From Begonia masoniana (lineage: Eukaryota > Streptophyta > Magnoliopsida > Cucurbitales > Begoniaceae), in contig CM039508.1 of the NCBI GenBank assembly GCA_022432975.1, positions 18,699,330-18,763,329 on the forward strand: a DNA stretch of 64,000 bases. Direction: 5' to 3'. A program made the translations under genes and the position numbers. Positions within the stretch are counted from its first letter, which is position 1. Every line of letters begins with the position of its first letter. The notes under the pieces are model-generated. The model worked only from the letters and a program-made list of their open reading frames with translations. It was not told the origin of the DNA and did not search any database. This document shows, one piece after another, positions 35,299-47,107 of this stretch.

Positions 35299-36440
35299 AA
35301 CCCTTGCCGATTCCTCTAGTCCTGCGGGTCTTCTGCAACCCTTGCCAATTCCAGAAGTAGTTTGGGAGGACATTTCCTTTTTCATTAAGGGGTTGCCTAA
35401 ATCTTTGGGATACAACACTACCCTGGTGGTAGTTGACAGTTTAACAAAGTTTTGCTTATTTTATTCCCTTCAAGCATCCATAAACGGCTAAGCAAGTGGC
35501 TGGTGAGTTGCAAGCAAATTATTCTGCTCTATGGTGTCCCCGAAGCATTGTCAGTGACCAAAAATAAACTATTTAGTGGCAGATTTTGGAAGGAATTGTT
35601 TCGCCTCCAAAACACGCGCTTGAATATGAATTCCACTTATCATCCTCAATTTGACGACCAAACGGAAGTTCTGAACCGTTGTTTGGAAGTGTACCTTCGT
35701 TGTTTCACATTTGATCGGTCTAAGCAGTGGGCCAACTGGATTAATTGGGCGGAGCATTGGTGCAATACCAATTTTCAAAGTGCAATTAACAGGACCTCTT
35801 TCAAGGCTTTATACGATCGGATCCTCCTATTATCCGTTATTGTGGTGGCAAGGCCATGGTCGGATCCATCGATCAACAGCTCAAGGAACGTGATGCCCTC
35901 CTCAAAGCTGCTTCGCCTTAATGTAGTCTGAGCTCAAGAACAGATGAAAAAAATGGTCGATTCTTCTAGGGTGGAACATAATTTTCCATTGGAGATCTTG
36001 CTTGGTTAAAGCTCAAACCTTACCGGCAAATATCGGTGGCGCATAGTCAAAACAACAAACTTGCTCCCTGATACTCTTGTCCCTTTGAAATTGTAGCGAA
36101 ACCGGGAGAAGTCGCCTGCAAGTTGAAGTTTTCGGATAGCTCCAAAATTCACCGGGTTTTTCATGTATCCAAACTCAAAAAAGTGGTAGGCCCACATGTA
36201 CCTTCGTCAACGCCGGTTATTATGGACAGCAAAGGAGACGCTAGCAACATTCTCACACCGGAGTAAGTTTTGGCAAGGCATCAAAAAGCTACTGATGAAG
36301 AAGTTCTCGTCAAATGGAGTAACCAGCCCAACGAGGAGGCCACATGGGAATAAGTCTCCAGCAAGAGAGACCGGTTTCCCACTTTCGACCTTGATGACAA
36401 GGTCGATCTTGAAGGAGGGAGTAGTGTTGCACCAGCTTCA
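35299..36440 (+). pseudogene. Integrase and chromodomain fragment of a different chromovirus
   Basis: Broken frames show an integrase core ([46 protein letters not shown] with the D-x-T-E region, NRCLEVYLRCF), then FHVSKLKK-like residues and a chromodomain-like block (EVLVKW, NEEATWE) near 36270-36360. The chromodomain of such integrases directs insertion to heterochromatin. Several frameshifts and stops are present. Sequence is clearly unlike E4 integrase, probably a Reina/Galadriel-type lineage, though I cannot settle the clade. The RT part is missing. Confidence 0.8.
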
Positions 36441-36728
36441 TCAAGTATGGGGGATTATTTGGTAAATATTATAGTAGGAAACGAAAATGAGTGCTGTTAG
36501 GTTGATATGTTTTGTGGGGATAGACTTGCTTTTTGTCAAAACTATTGTCCGGATGAGAAATGGATGGAGAGAGATAGGTTAACGGGGTTTAAGGAAGAAG
36601 GTTAGGAAAGGAAGGGGATTAATTACTGGGAAACTCTCAGGGAAGGAAGATTATAGTGCATCATTTTTCTTATTAGTAGGGACAAGGATCAAATTTCTAA
36701 CATTTATCAGCTGCTTTTTAATCCTATT
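36441..36728. other. Probable 3' flank or LTR remnant of the integrase fragment
   Basis: Begins just after GAAGGAGGGAGTAG, a polypurine-like tract, so an LTR might start here, but I see no matching copy in the window. It ends at CTATT (36724-36728), the left flank of the copia element. After that element the sequence resumes at 40008. Confidence 0.35.
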
Positions 36729-36995
36729 TGTTAGAATTTGGTGTGACCCGAATTCTAGTTGGGTCGGGTCGGACCCGTTATCAATATTAGGATTTTATAT
36801 TTTCTCTATATATTGATACTTGAGTCGCAAAAATCATTGTACCGAATTGATATTAGTGATTCTCTCATCTGCCCGTGGGTTTTTTTTTCTTTCTAGGGTT
36901 TCCACGTAAAATTTGGTGTCCATTATTTTCTCATTTTTCTTTTTCGATTTTCTGGATCGTTCGTTACAGGTGGATTAGAGCGTCTAATCCTAACA
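36729..36995 (+). repeat. Copia 5' LTR
   Basis: 267 bp, TG...CA ends. Has TATATATTG (near 36814) and a late TTTCTAGGGTTTCCACGT block. It is almost identical to the 3' LTR, differing by a handful of substitutions. Confidence 0.93.
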
Positions 36996-36997
36996 AC

Positions 36998-37010
36998 TGG
37001 TACCAGAGCT
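36998..37010 (+). other. Copia primer-binding site
   Basis: TGGTACCAGAGCT, two bases after the LTR, matches the initiator Met tRNA type site with one change. Confidence 0.8.
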
Positions 37011-37881
37011 TCAGGTTGAAGTGGTTTTCGAAAATCAGGGTTTGATTTTTCGAAGGGTATCGAACGTTTCTTGAGGATTGCAATTTCGATTATTGGAATT
37101 TTGCAAATATTTATTGGAAAAAAGGAAAAGGAAATAAAAAATAAAAAAATAATAAGAAAAGGAAAGGGGAAAATTTCTTCTCTTTTGTTCTGTTCTTAGC
37201 GAGAAGAACAGAGAAGTTTCTGGTTTACTTCTTCAACAGCGAAGGCCGAAGAACTGAACAGAGCCGCGAAGAACCAGAGGAGAAGCCCGAGCTCGCCGCC
37301 GACCGCCGCGATAACAGAGAAGCCGCCGTCACTCCGATTGGACACCGCCGACTGTCGCACGAAGAGAGAAACCGCCATTCAAAGCCGAAATCGCCGTCGT
37401 CGCTCCGATTGGAAATTGCCGAACGCCACCGATCAAAGAAGAGACTCCGACAATCAACCAAGAAAGGTCGAGTCGCCGCCGCTGCCGAGGAGGAGAAGAA
37501 AGCCATCAACGACTTAGTCCTCTGATCTGTCAAACGCCGAAGAACAGGAGAGCGCCGATCGAGAAGGAAGTCTCCTATTTGCGCTGCTCCAGCGTGGTCT
37601 CCAATTTGTGATATTTTGGGATTAAAATATCAGTATTGAGAAATTGATTATTGGGGCTGAGTAAGAATTAGAAATATAAGTTTTTTGTTGAGCAGATTTA
37701 CTAATATTGGTTGAGATTAATTATTGGGTTGGATAATTAATCGGGATATTATTCATTTTTTGGGCGTTTTTGTTGGTTCAGAATATTTTGGAGGATTTAT
37801 TCTGAATATTTAAGATTGATTATCGGGGTTAAATAATTGATCTGGAAATATCTGTTTTTAGGGCATTGATTATTGATAACG
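37011..37881 (+). other. Copia untranslated leader
   Basis: About 870 bases between primer site and gag. 37195-37560 is GC-richer (GCCGCCG-type words) and open on the minus strand, but shows no protein family. It is followed by a stretch with repeated TTGATTATTGGGGTTGA/TTAATTATTGGG phrases (37640-37870). Confidence 0.6.
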
Positions 37882-39030
37882 ATGTCAAGCGAAGATAGCA
37901 CAGGATACATTGTTGGAAAATTCGATGGGACGGATTTTGCATTTTGGAAAATGCAAATCGAGGATTACTTGTACGGGAAAGATTTTCATCTTTCTTTGAG
38001 TGCGAAACCAGAGAAGATGGAAGACGGTGAATGGAATCTCCTTGATAGAAAGGTTTTGGGAGTCGTCCGATTGACGCTAGCTAAAAGCGTTGCTCACAAC
38101 GTGGCGAAGGAGAAGACCACCGCGAGTCTGATGAAGGCTCTATCTGATATGTACGAGAAACCGTCTGCGAATAATATGGTATTTCTTATGAAGAAGCTCT
38201 TTAATCTGAAGATGATTGATGGTACTTCTGTCGTAGCGCATCTGAATGAATTCAATACGATTGTGAATCAATTACTATCTGTGGAAATTGATTTTGAGGA
38301 TGAGGTTCGTGCCCTAATTTTGTTAGCGTCTCTACCAAATAGTTGGGAGCCTATGAGAGCAGCAGTTAGTAAATCAGTTGGAAGTGCTAAACAGGTATTC
38401 ACCGATGTGAGGGATCGTATTCTTGCCGAGGAGATTCGTAAGATTGATTCTGGTGAAACATCGATAGGTTCAGCTCTGAATGTTGAAAATAGGGGCAGAA
38501 ATCAAAGTAAAGGTCTGGACAATAGAAATCGAAGTCAGAGGAAGTCCGGAAAACACGCCAACTTTGAGTGTTATCATTGTGACGAGAAAGGACACATAAA
38601 GAGATTTGGTCACAAGTTTCTTCGGGAGAATCTGAATGCCAAAAGAAAGGAAAAGATGTTCGAAGAGGGTGACACAGATGAGGAGGCAGATACAACCACC
38701 GAGGAGTCCTTTAGTGTGTACAATGAGGATGTTGTAAATTCTGATTGCCAAGATACGAGTTAGGTGATCGATAGTGGCGCTTCAATACATGCCACTTCGC
38801 GGAGAGATTTCTTTACATCCTATACTTCGGGTGACTTTGGAAGTATGAGGATGGGAAATGGTGGCGTTGCAAAAGCTATTGGTATGAGAGATGTGGGTTT
38901 GGAGACCAACATAGGCAACACCTTGGTTTTGAGAGGTGTGAAGCACATCTCGGATATCCGCAAGAATTTGGTCTCCACTGGCAAACTCAACGACAAAGGG
39001 TTTGGCAACACCTTTCGTGATGGAAAATGA
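37882..39030 (+). pseudogene. Copia gag and protease
   Basis: ATG at 37882 (MSSEDSTGY). Residues 1-215: copia Gag/UBN2 domain (FDGTDFAFWKMQIEDYL, LDRKVLGVVRLTLAKSV, LNEFNTIVNQL). A zinc knuckle follows near 38566-38620 (CYHCDEKGHIKR) but its last cysteine is replaced, so RNA binding may be lost. TAG at 38761-38763 interrupts the frame exactly before the protease active site VIDSGAS, where copia proteins usually have tryptophan. The next stop, TGA at 39028-39030, again falls at a normally tryptophan position. Both are explained by single G-to-A changes. Confidence 0.9.
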
Positions 39031-39735
39031 AAGCTTACCAGAGGTTCATTGATTTTGGCGAGAGGAAAAAAATACTCCTCATTATATGTGATGCATGCGA
39101 AGATCGCGGGTTCCACAGTCAATGTGAATGTAATGGGTAATAAGGCTGTAAAGTTTGTGAATTCACCTTTTAAGAGAAAGATTGAAAAGACTTGGAAGAA
39201 GTCATGTTCTCAGGTGAAGTTCAGGTTGGGATCTGAGGGAATATCAGAGCCGGTGAGTCAGCCTATTATAGATGTTCAGTCATCAGTTTCAGTTTCATGT
39301 CAGAATGGTATCGTCAAAGGCAGAACCATGCAGAAGGTTAAAACTCCGAGACGATATGATGAAACTCTGGGTTATGTATTGAATGTGTTCGAGGGTAACG
39401 ATTCCTGTGTGGAGTCTTCAATATGTTCAGAGGCACTTCGTTGCGACAACCCTGATAGTTCAGTGATACCATGGAGGAGGAGATGCGATTTCTTCTCAGG
39501 TAAGTCTCTTAAGTTTAAGCGGGGCTTAAACTTGAACGATATCGGATGCTGAGTTGGCCCATCTGGGGCCTTTGTGGTAGAGGAGCTTTTTTAATGGAGT
39601 TTTACAGATTTGTTTCCTTGCACCGGAATTTCGTTGAAGGTGGAGATTGTCAGAATTCAGTGTTCTGGATTCGCTTTAGATTGGGCCGAGTAGCCCGTTG
39701 GATCTCTCACGTGGAATTCATGTCAAAGTGGAGTT
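39031..39735 (+). pseudogene. Copia pol remnant with internal deletion
   Basis: After the second stop the frame shows the pre-integrase block (GSLILARGKKYSSLYVMHA), then jumps to the region between integrase and RT (a VKTPRRYDETLGYVLNVFEG block near 39332-39400). The catalytic integrase core is absent and the RT is never reached. Only scraps remain before the purine-rich AAAGTGGAG and the 3' LTR. A matching scrap sits on the minus strand at 61384-61640. Confidence 0.8.
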
Positions 39736-40002
39736 TGTTAGAATTTGGTGTGACTCGAATTCTAGTTGGGCCGGGTCGGGTCCGTTATCAATATTAGGGT
39801 TTTATGTTTTCTCTATATATTGATATTTGAGTCGCAAAACTTATTGTACCGAATTGATATTAGTGATTCTCTCTTCTGCCCGTGATTTTTTTTCCCTTTC
39901 TAGGGTTTCCACGTAAAATTCGGTGTCCATTATTTTCTCGTTTTTCTTTTTCGGTTTTCTGGATCGTTCGTTACAGGTGGATTATGGCGTCTAATCCTAA
40001 CA
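39736..40002 (+). repeat. Copia 3' LTR
   Basis: 267 bp, same ends as the 5' copy. Followed by CTGTT, the altered right copy of the target duplication. Confidence 0.93.
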
Positions 40003-41027
40003 CTGTTGGCATGAAAAAGATACAGATAAATATTTACAAAACAAGATGCTGAGCATTTTTGTATGATGGGTTGTGAGAGATGAACAGCAAAGTATATTTA
40101 GAGAGACGTGCAATGAGGGTAGCAGAGATGCAAGGATGGCAAAAGGATTCTATCAGTTAAGAGTTATGATCAAGGAAAGTAACATTGGATTTGTTTAGGG
40201 TTTAGAAAATGGACTGAACTGAGTGAGGAGACCTAATCAAATTGAACATTGTTTTGTACTTCATAGATGTAGTGACAAGCATTTGGAACTGGGTTTAGCA
40301 CAAGTTATTCATTGCTTATAATTTCTCATCCAATTTCATCAACTTAATAATTCTGTACCGGAATCTGTTATGAGTACTGAAATAGTCAATGCAAATCCGG
40401 GAAATAAAACATAAGATCAGAATCAAACAAAAAATTATTGACAGATAGAGAAATTCATTATGAAAAACATAAACATCATATGACAATTTATTAGAAATTT
40501 CACTACGACTGCAGATCTTAGAAAAAAATCTAAAATTTTGTTCTTCACTTTTGTTATAGCGCAATATTTTCAGTCCAATCCAAACAAAATTTAACTCACC
40601 GAATTTGAGTAAGTTCTTTTTCTCTACCAGGAATAATGTCAACAAAAAGAGAACAAATTTTGTGCTAATATGACAAGTCATTTTCAGATAACAATTAAGA
40701 AGATGCCGATTGTCATTGCCCGAGTAAATTTTTTCATCTGCTGTCCAACTAATTGGCATATTATAAAACACAATTTTCAAATTCAGCATAGTTATTATAT
40801 TATCTTCGGTTATGGGCACTGCAACATCTATCTGCTTTGGCAAATTACCAAAAAAAAAAACAATAATAAATATCAGCCAATGTACAAGTTACATTTAAGT
40901 CTCAGAACTATTCAATAGAGGAGTCGCATGCAAAAAAACACATTCATTCCTATAGTGCTTCAAGTTTATATTAAGTAACATTGAATAAGAAACAACCACA
41001 GTCTCACCGCATTAGTTAATGGAGTTC
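40003..41027. other. Downstream region of the TPR gene
   Basis: AT-rich. The part next to the stop codon should include the 3' untranslated region of the minus-strand gene (candidate AATAAA-like signals on that strand in this AT-rich DNA are not decisive). A 175-codon minus-strand frame at 40316-40843 has no recognisable family and poor codon quality, and I do not call it a gene. Confidence 0.5.
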
Positions 41028-43494
41028 TTACTGCTGGTATGATACAGAATAGGACCCAGTATTTGGATCTTTGACAGCTTTAAAATTATCAAGGCTCATC
41101 CCGAAGCGACCAAGCACGGAGTTGCCCATTTCTTTCAGCTTCCCTGTTTAATGAAAAGACAAAATATGTCAGATTGATCGAGCACATATCTAGTATTATA
41201 AGAAAAGTTTCGAAAGAAATGATAGGCTCAGTAAATAATTACTAATTGGCTGGAAATTAGCTCTAGTATTACACCACATTACATAGATACATGATAAAAT
41301 GTAATTACCTGACCAACGAGTGTCAAAGATGACATTAACCGCGTTGAAAGGGAGTGAAAAAAAAAAGGAAAGGAAAAGTTTTATCGAGCTTACCAATCAT
41401 TTCTTCCTTCATCTTTTCTCGCTTCTGTTCAGCGAGAGGTTCTAAGCGGAAAATAGATTTCTTAGCTTGTTCGTTTGAGGAATCCAATTCCAATGTTTTT
41501 TTCATATCTGTCAGAAGATTATATAGAAGTTTAACCATTGAGGATTGATATAATAAGGTTTTTCCGAAATACGAACTAGGCAACAAGATGAAAAATAACA
41601 GTATCAAGATGATATATAATACGCTAGGCAGAAAATTAAACAAAAGAAAAAGAAAACCTTACCAGCTATTGCCTCCTCAAAATGTTCAAGTTTTTCATGA
41701 GCCTCTCCCCTTCTAATCAAAGCTTTCAAATATGTGGGATTGAGTTCTAATGCTTTTGTGCATTCTTTGATTGTCTCTTCATATTTACCCTGGTTTAATG
41801 CCATTATGATAAACATGCTTTATAAATGACATAAAGCAGATAAGTTTGCAAAAAGAGTATGCAAGAGATAGAGATACTGATTCACATTAAGGAGAAAACA
41901 TCAACAAACATATCAGGAAAAAAATGACCTACTAGGATTTAGGAGTCAAATTCAAGAACATAAATTACGCGACGGCTATAAAAGGTACTTGAATAATATA
42001 AACATATGAATTGCCTTTAATCTCATCATTCATCCATTAAATAGTTACATTAATGTTTTGGAAAGATGAGCAGATGTTAAGCACTCCTTGACTAATTGCA
42101 ATGTGAGACTTGTTGACATGAATTCTGTTAAAAACGAGAGGCATTGCCTAGGAAGGAATTTTTACACATCTCGCACCTGACCCCTCTCATAGACCTCAAA
42201 AATTCCACATTGACCTTGTGCAATGACCTTAGAAGATATGCCTTTCCCTTTTTAATCAAATTCCAAGTGATTTATATTAACTTTTCCACTGCTCTCCATA
42301 ATATAAACTTTTTAGTAGACTAATTGACTACATCACTAAATTATAAAAAAGAACATGGACACACTTACATGTTACTAATAAACTTGAAAACAAAATCAAA
42401 ATATACATGTGCATGTACACCATGTCATCTCAGAAATGGTAATAAACAAATAGCACAACATGAAAAAAATAACGAACGAAAGAAAAGGAAAAAAAAAAAT
42501 CAGAATGCAATACTTTGGTACATAACGGAGAAAGAACAGAAACAAAGAAAAAAGATGAAACACTTTGACATGTAATGGATCAGATGAACCTACTTGTTTC
42601 ATGTAACATATGCCACAATTAGCATGACAAATGGAACGTAATTCCACAGATGAGGGCACGCATGGTGCAGTTTGTAAGGCAATCTCATACTGCAATTTAG
42701 CTTCGTTGTATTTTGCCTGTCCGAAAAGCTTATTGCCTTCCATTTTTGCATCATTTGCTTCAGCTAACGCTTTCTGATTTGTGATAAATAAGAAGATATG
42801 AAATCTTTCAGGGGTCAGGCAAAACATAAAATTGTAAAAATATATTCACTAAATAAACTTGGACTCATTATAAACTCACTCAAACCCAGTCTCAAACTTT
42901 GATGATCCACTGTTTCTAATCTTGATTGATTCTAAAACACCACAAAGTTAAATTAAACAGGCTAAGGATCCAGACCTTGACGTGGTCTCTTGATTCTGAA
43001 ATAATTAAAGCCATGATTATCCAAATTATACTGACAAAAATACATGAATCAAACTGTAATCAAGAGAAAACCAAGTGCAACTCCCAAATAAGTAGTGAAT
43101 CAGCGTTCGTTTCAACTATATTTTATTAAGCATATATTTCCCCCAAAACGGCAAAAGTACTTCAAACACGGGAAAGACAATATTAATTGGAAAAAACCAA
43201 CTTCAAAATAAATGCGCATACTATAATTAGTTGAAACTACGCAACTTAATAGCAACAATGGACCTGCATCAATTCATCCTGGTTCAAGACTTCAGTTTCT
43301 TGTTCTTCCTTCCGTAGCTTCTGATGCGGTTCCTCTTCATTATCATCGCCACTACCACCTAACTCCCCATCGCTAGCAGTTTCAAACCCATCGGGAGATT
43401 CCATTTTCACGATTCCCGGAGTTTCAGACGAGGCAGAGGCACGAGTGGGATTAGAGTGGTTCTCCTCGGTGTCATTCAGCTCTATCAACACCAT
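41028..43494 (-). CDS. TTC1-like tetratricopeptide repeat protein, five coding exons, 255 aa
   Basis: Exons (minus strand): 43494-43264, 42773-42594, 41789-41663, 41507-41394, 41143-41028. All introns are GT-AG and phases agree (0,0,1,1). ATG at 43494 starts MVLIELNDTEEN; an upstream in-frame ATG at 43524 is possible but adds an unusual start. Residues 1-77 are acidic and probably disordered. Three TPR motifs follow at about 80-113, 121-154 and 155-188 (NKLFGQAKYNEAKLQYEIAL; GKYEETIKECTKALELNP; ALIRRGEAHEKLEHFEEAI). The conserved C-terminus runs EPLAEQKREKMKEEMI...LGRFGMSLDNFKAVKDPNTGSYSVSY. TPR helices bind partner proteins. From memory, the plant homologues are cytoplasmic adaptors; the Arabidopsis and tomato proteins were reported to bind ethylene receptors. 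The frame is intact, so the gene is probably functional. Confidence 0.93.
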
Positions 43495-43640
43495 TTTGAC
43501 CGAACAAAGTTCAAGAAAAAACAAGGAAATGAAATCACAGGGAAGGAACAGAGCAGACGTTGAATAGAATAGAGAGATCAGCGAAGGAGAGGACGATCGA
43601 GAGAGACGCTCGACAACCAGACGCTGATTCTAGAAAGTAG
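43495..43640 (-). promoter_or_regulatory. 5' untranslated region and proximal promoter of the TPR gene
   Basis: Immediately upstream of the ATG the sequence is rich in GA/CT words (GAGAGATCAGCGAAGGAGAGG on plus, a pyrimidine-rich leader on the sense strand), typical of plant leaders. No clear TATA box seen. Exact start unknown. Confidence 0.4.
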
Positions 43641-45866
43641 AAACATCACTTTATAGGTTTATGTTGGGCCTTGGGGCCCAATTCAAGAATTTTTTTGGAA
43701 ACCTTATAATTCTAATAGGAAAATAATTTCTGCTTTTAATTTAAAATCGAAAAAAAATTCTTAAATTATAAAGTCAAAGTGAAAACAAACTTTAAACTAT
43801 ATTTGTTAAAAAATAAATTTTAAAATATCTTAGGTTAACAAATCAACCTTTATGTCGTTCAATTCAGGCGCGGTCGATTGCATTTTAACTACGAACGACT
43901 GCATAAAAAGGAAGTTGTCTGTTCCCTAATGTATTTTACATTCATTTCAAGTGCAGACGACTACATTTTAACTACGGGCAACCGCATGATTGATCACGTG
44001 AAGCCGAGGTCACCTACTCCTCAATGTATTTTACACTAATTCCAAGTGCGGACGACCACAAATGGTTGAATTGTTAGAGAATGATAATTTAAGATTTATA
44101 ACGAATATAGTTTAAGGTAATGTTTATCGCTAAACCTATAGTTTAAGATTATCCTTTAAGATTTCATAATAATTTGATTCTGGTAACCACCTCTAGTTAA
44201 AGATTTTTGAAAGCTATGATAATTTTTTGAGAAAGACATGTTGGTTACTTTACTTTTGAAAAAAAGATTCACAAAGTGACAAAAATCTAATAATTAAATC
44301 TTCTAAAACACTATCTTTTACAAGAAATTTTATTGTCAAAAAATAATTAGTTGACTTGTTTTTGAAAGATGGATTGAATAAAACTAAATAACCAAATAAC
44401 GTTTAAGTTGGATCTTTTGTACAGAAGAAGAAGGTGAAGGCTGAAAACAATAACAGTTAAGTTGGAGAACAGCTTGAAGCATTTGGGTAACCTTTTTCAT
44501 TGGAGGCCTGAGCAAGGATTCTGTTGAATGCACCACATCCCCACCATTATTAATCTTTGCACTCTCTTCATATCATTCTGTGTATCTTCGTCTGTATCTT
44601 CGTCCTTTCTCACCATCTTCTCCGATTTCCTAATCTAGCAGGCTCTGATCATATTCTGCAACTCTTTCTCCTTTTTTTTTTTTTCTTGGTCGAAAAAGCT
44701 TTACTAATCCATTGAAAAAGCCGTTTTTTCGAAAACCAGTTTGGAGCAAAATACCCAATTGTCCTCTGATGGAAGATCATATCTAAGGTATTATTTGATT
44801 CGGGTAAAAGAAGCAATGTCACGTTATTATTATTAAAGTGACTGCAATCTTTTTTTTTGTACGTGAGGATTCCACCAAGCGCCTTCTACCAGTACTCGTA
44901 TAGAAGTATGTTTTAAGGTTTTATATCAGAGTGGATATGTCTCTGTCTATCTTGTCCATCCACACCACTTTTTTCTAATTTTCTCTCTCTTTTGTTTCTT
45001 TATTGCCTTGGAAGAATAACAGTTATCTCACACGTGTCTGCTTTAACGAATCATTTAACAATGATGGTCTGTACCCAATGCCTTATCTGCATCCTCCTGT
45101 GTCTTTTTTTTTTTGAACTTCTAATTAAAATTTAAAATTTTTCTTCTTTTGTCAATTACACTTTAGCCCTAGTCAGAGGGAGTATTGACAGTTGATCTTT
45201 GAAGCCTCGCTACACCTTATGGATTGTTGGAAGTCATATACATTATTTTTTAGCAATTACGTTCATTTAAATTTCTTATTTTTTATTTGTTGTGATTAAC
45301 TAGAAGTAATAGGATAGTTAATGATCGCTATATTTTGACGAGAAATCCTAAATCTAATAAGAGTACTTTGTGACTTTATTGATTGCTTAGTATTGTCTTT
45401 TTATAAACTTTATTTTATAAAATGTTCTATTAAATGATATGCTTACATAAATTTGAATTAAATGTTATTTATAAAATTTTATTCATATTGAGTTTAATCA
45501 ACTCACACCTAATAACTCTCCATTTTCAAAAAATATTCAAAGTAATTCTTAATTTCCTCCGCAAGAATAGATCTATGACTAGATCTCTAGAATTTTAATT
45601 TTTCCTCGGAGACATTTTATTTTTGAGAGGTTTGCTACTCTAGAATTGTTACATTTATTTATTTTTCGCATTGTCTTAGACTTTTTAATTCATACTATCT
45701 TATGTTACTATTGGACTTCTATTTTTAAGCCTGACTTTTGGAAATTAAATTTAAATCTTCCACTGCGATTTATTAAATCGAAACTTTGTGTTTGACGGTT
45801 TAGTTACTTTTTGGGCTGGGCTGGATCATTTTCTGTTTTGTCTCAAGTCTACTTTGGGGTGTGACA
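43641..45866. other. Gene-free stretch, its end probably the 5' LTR of the old gypsy element
   Basis: AT-rich. 43866-44060 holds three decayed units of a roughly 90-110 bp repeat (AATGTATTTTACA...CAAGTGC(A/G)GACGAC). No protein-like frame. The end, GGGGTGTGACA at 45866, is a good LTR 3' end because a primer site follows, but I could not find the LTR start and see no clear match with 61038 onward. Confidence 0.45.
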
Positions 45867-45989
45867 TAAATTTTAGTATCAGAGTCAAGTTCCAAACTTA
45901 TAAAGTGACATCTAAAGATAGATAATGTGAAATAATTTAAGATATGATAAATACAGTGACTAAGGATGTGTTCTGATTTTCCATAAATT

Positions 45990-46790
45990 ATTTTTTCAGA
46001 TTTTTAAAAATATCTTCTAGAAGAGTTCCTAAAAATCAGACTGCTTCAGCTCCTACTATTCACATGGCTGAGTCATAGTCTACTGATTTTATCATAGCTT
46101 TAAGAGATGTGCTACATAATATGTCAAGAAAAGACAACTATCAAGATCCTGAAACGCACCGTGTAAACCTCTTTATGCAATTTGAGCGTATGAATCATAT
46201 GATATTTGAGGGACGAGCTGATTCTATGAATGTTGAAAATTTGTTGACAGTGATGTAGAAGAAGCTCACAACCAGTGGAGTTCTAACAGATTATTGGGTC
46301 GGTATTGCACCTTAATATTTTGAGAAAATGGCTGATATATGGTGGAAGTTGTTAAAATTGGATTATCCATTGGAAATGATAACCTAGAGTCAGAATGAAA
46401 TTGAGACATAAAATATGTCATCAGTTGCCTGCGATGGGATTCAGTTCTATCTATGAAGCAGTTATTGCAACTCAGCAGGTTGAAGCTTCATTTGAGGAAC
46501 ATTTTGATGTGTATAAAAGAAAAGGAAATAAAGAGAAACCAGTGGGAGGTAAGTTGACCAGAAAAGATTAGAGAAAAGATTTAAACAAAGGTAGATTTAC
46601 TCACAGCGAAGCTGGTGGTCAATCTAGTGGAGCACCTTATGCGGGTGGGTGTTCAGTCTCTTATCTCTGTCATACTTGTGGGTAGCCTGGAAATTTGAAG
46701 GAAAACTACCCAATGAATCAAATACCTACTCAAGCAAATTCTGCACCATTTCAATGTGGTTTTGGTAGTTATAGAGGATATTTAAGACAA
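45990..46790 (+). pseudogene. Old gypsy gag remnant
   Basis: Broken frames give LRDVLHNMSRKD, QFERMNHMIFEGRADSMNVE, WWKLLKLDYP and a zinc-knuckle remnant (CHTCG...NLKENYPMN near 46670-46710). Many stops and frameshifts. Confidence 0.65.
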
Positions 46791-47107
46791 TCAACACAAT
46801 CATTCTGGATAACATACTTTTACTCCTAAGTCAACTAGTTTCAGGCTTCTATATCAGCATCAGTGTAAGCTTGTTGGTTCTGAATTTCAGAGGTTTGCTG
46901 GATATCAGCAAGTTTTGCATCCAATCCCAATCTTGCTGGATGTACTAGACATATGCCAAGGTTAATTCTCAGTTCTTCTAGAGTTGGTTTTGGTGGTAAT
47001 AGAAAAGGTAAGGAGAATATGACTGGACAAACTTATGTAGTTGTAGGGTCTGAGGTTTCTGATCAAATTGCCCATGACGTCATTGACCAGTATACTTCTT
47101 TTATTTA

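Larger units (their letters stand above)
36729..40002 (+). mobile_element. Non-autonomous Ty1/copia element
   Basis: Two 267-bp LTRs (36729-36995 and 39736-40002), both starting TGTTAGAATTTGG and ending CTAATCCTAACA, enclose a 2.74-kb interior. Flanks CTATT and CTGTT are a 5-bp target duplication with one change. A primer site follows the 5' LTR. Gag, protease and the pre-integrase region are present, but the integrase core, reverse transcriptase and RNase H are missing, so it cannot transpose without help. Confidence 0.92.

Noticed and set aside
37195..37560. GC-rich minus-strand frames in the copia leader
   Set aside because: No domain, and the position between primer site and gag fits an untranslated leader.
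40316..40843. 175-codon minus-strand frame downstream of the TPR gene
   Set aside because: Low-complexity, Ile/Phe/Leu-rich composition typical of AT-rich DNA and no recognisable domain.
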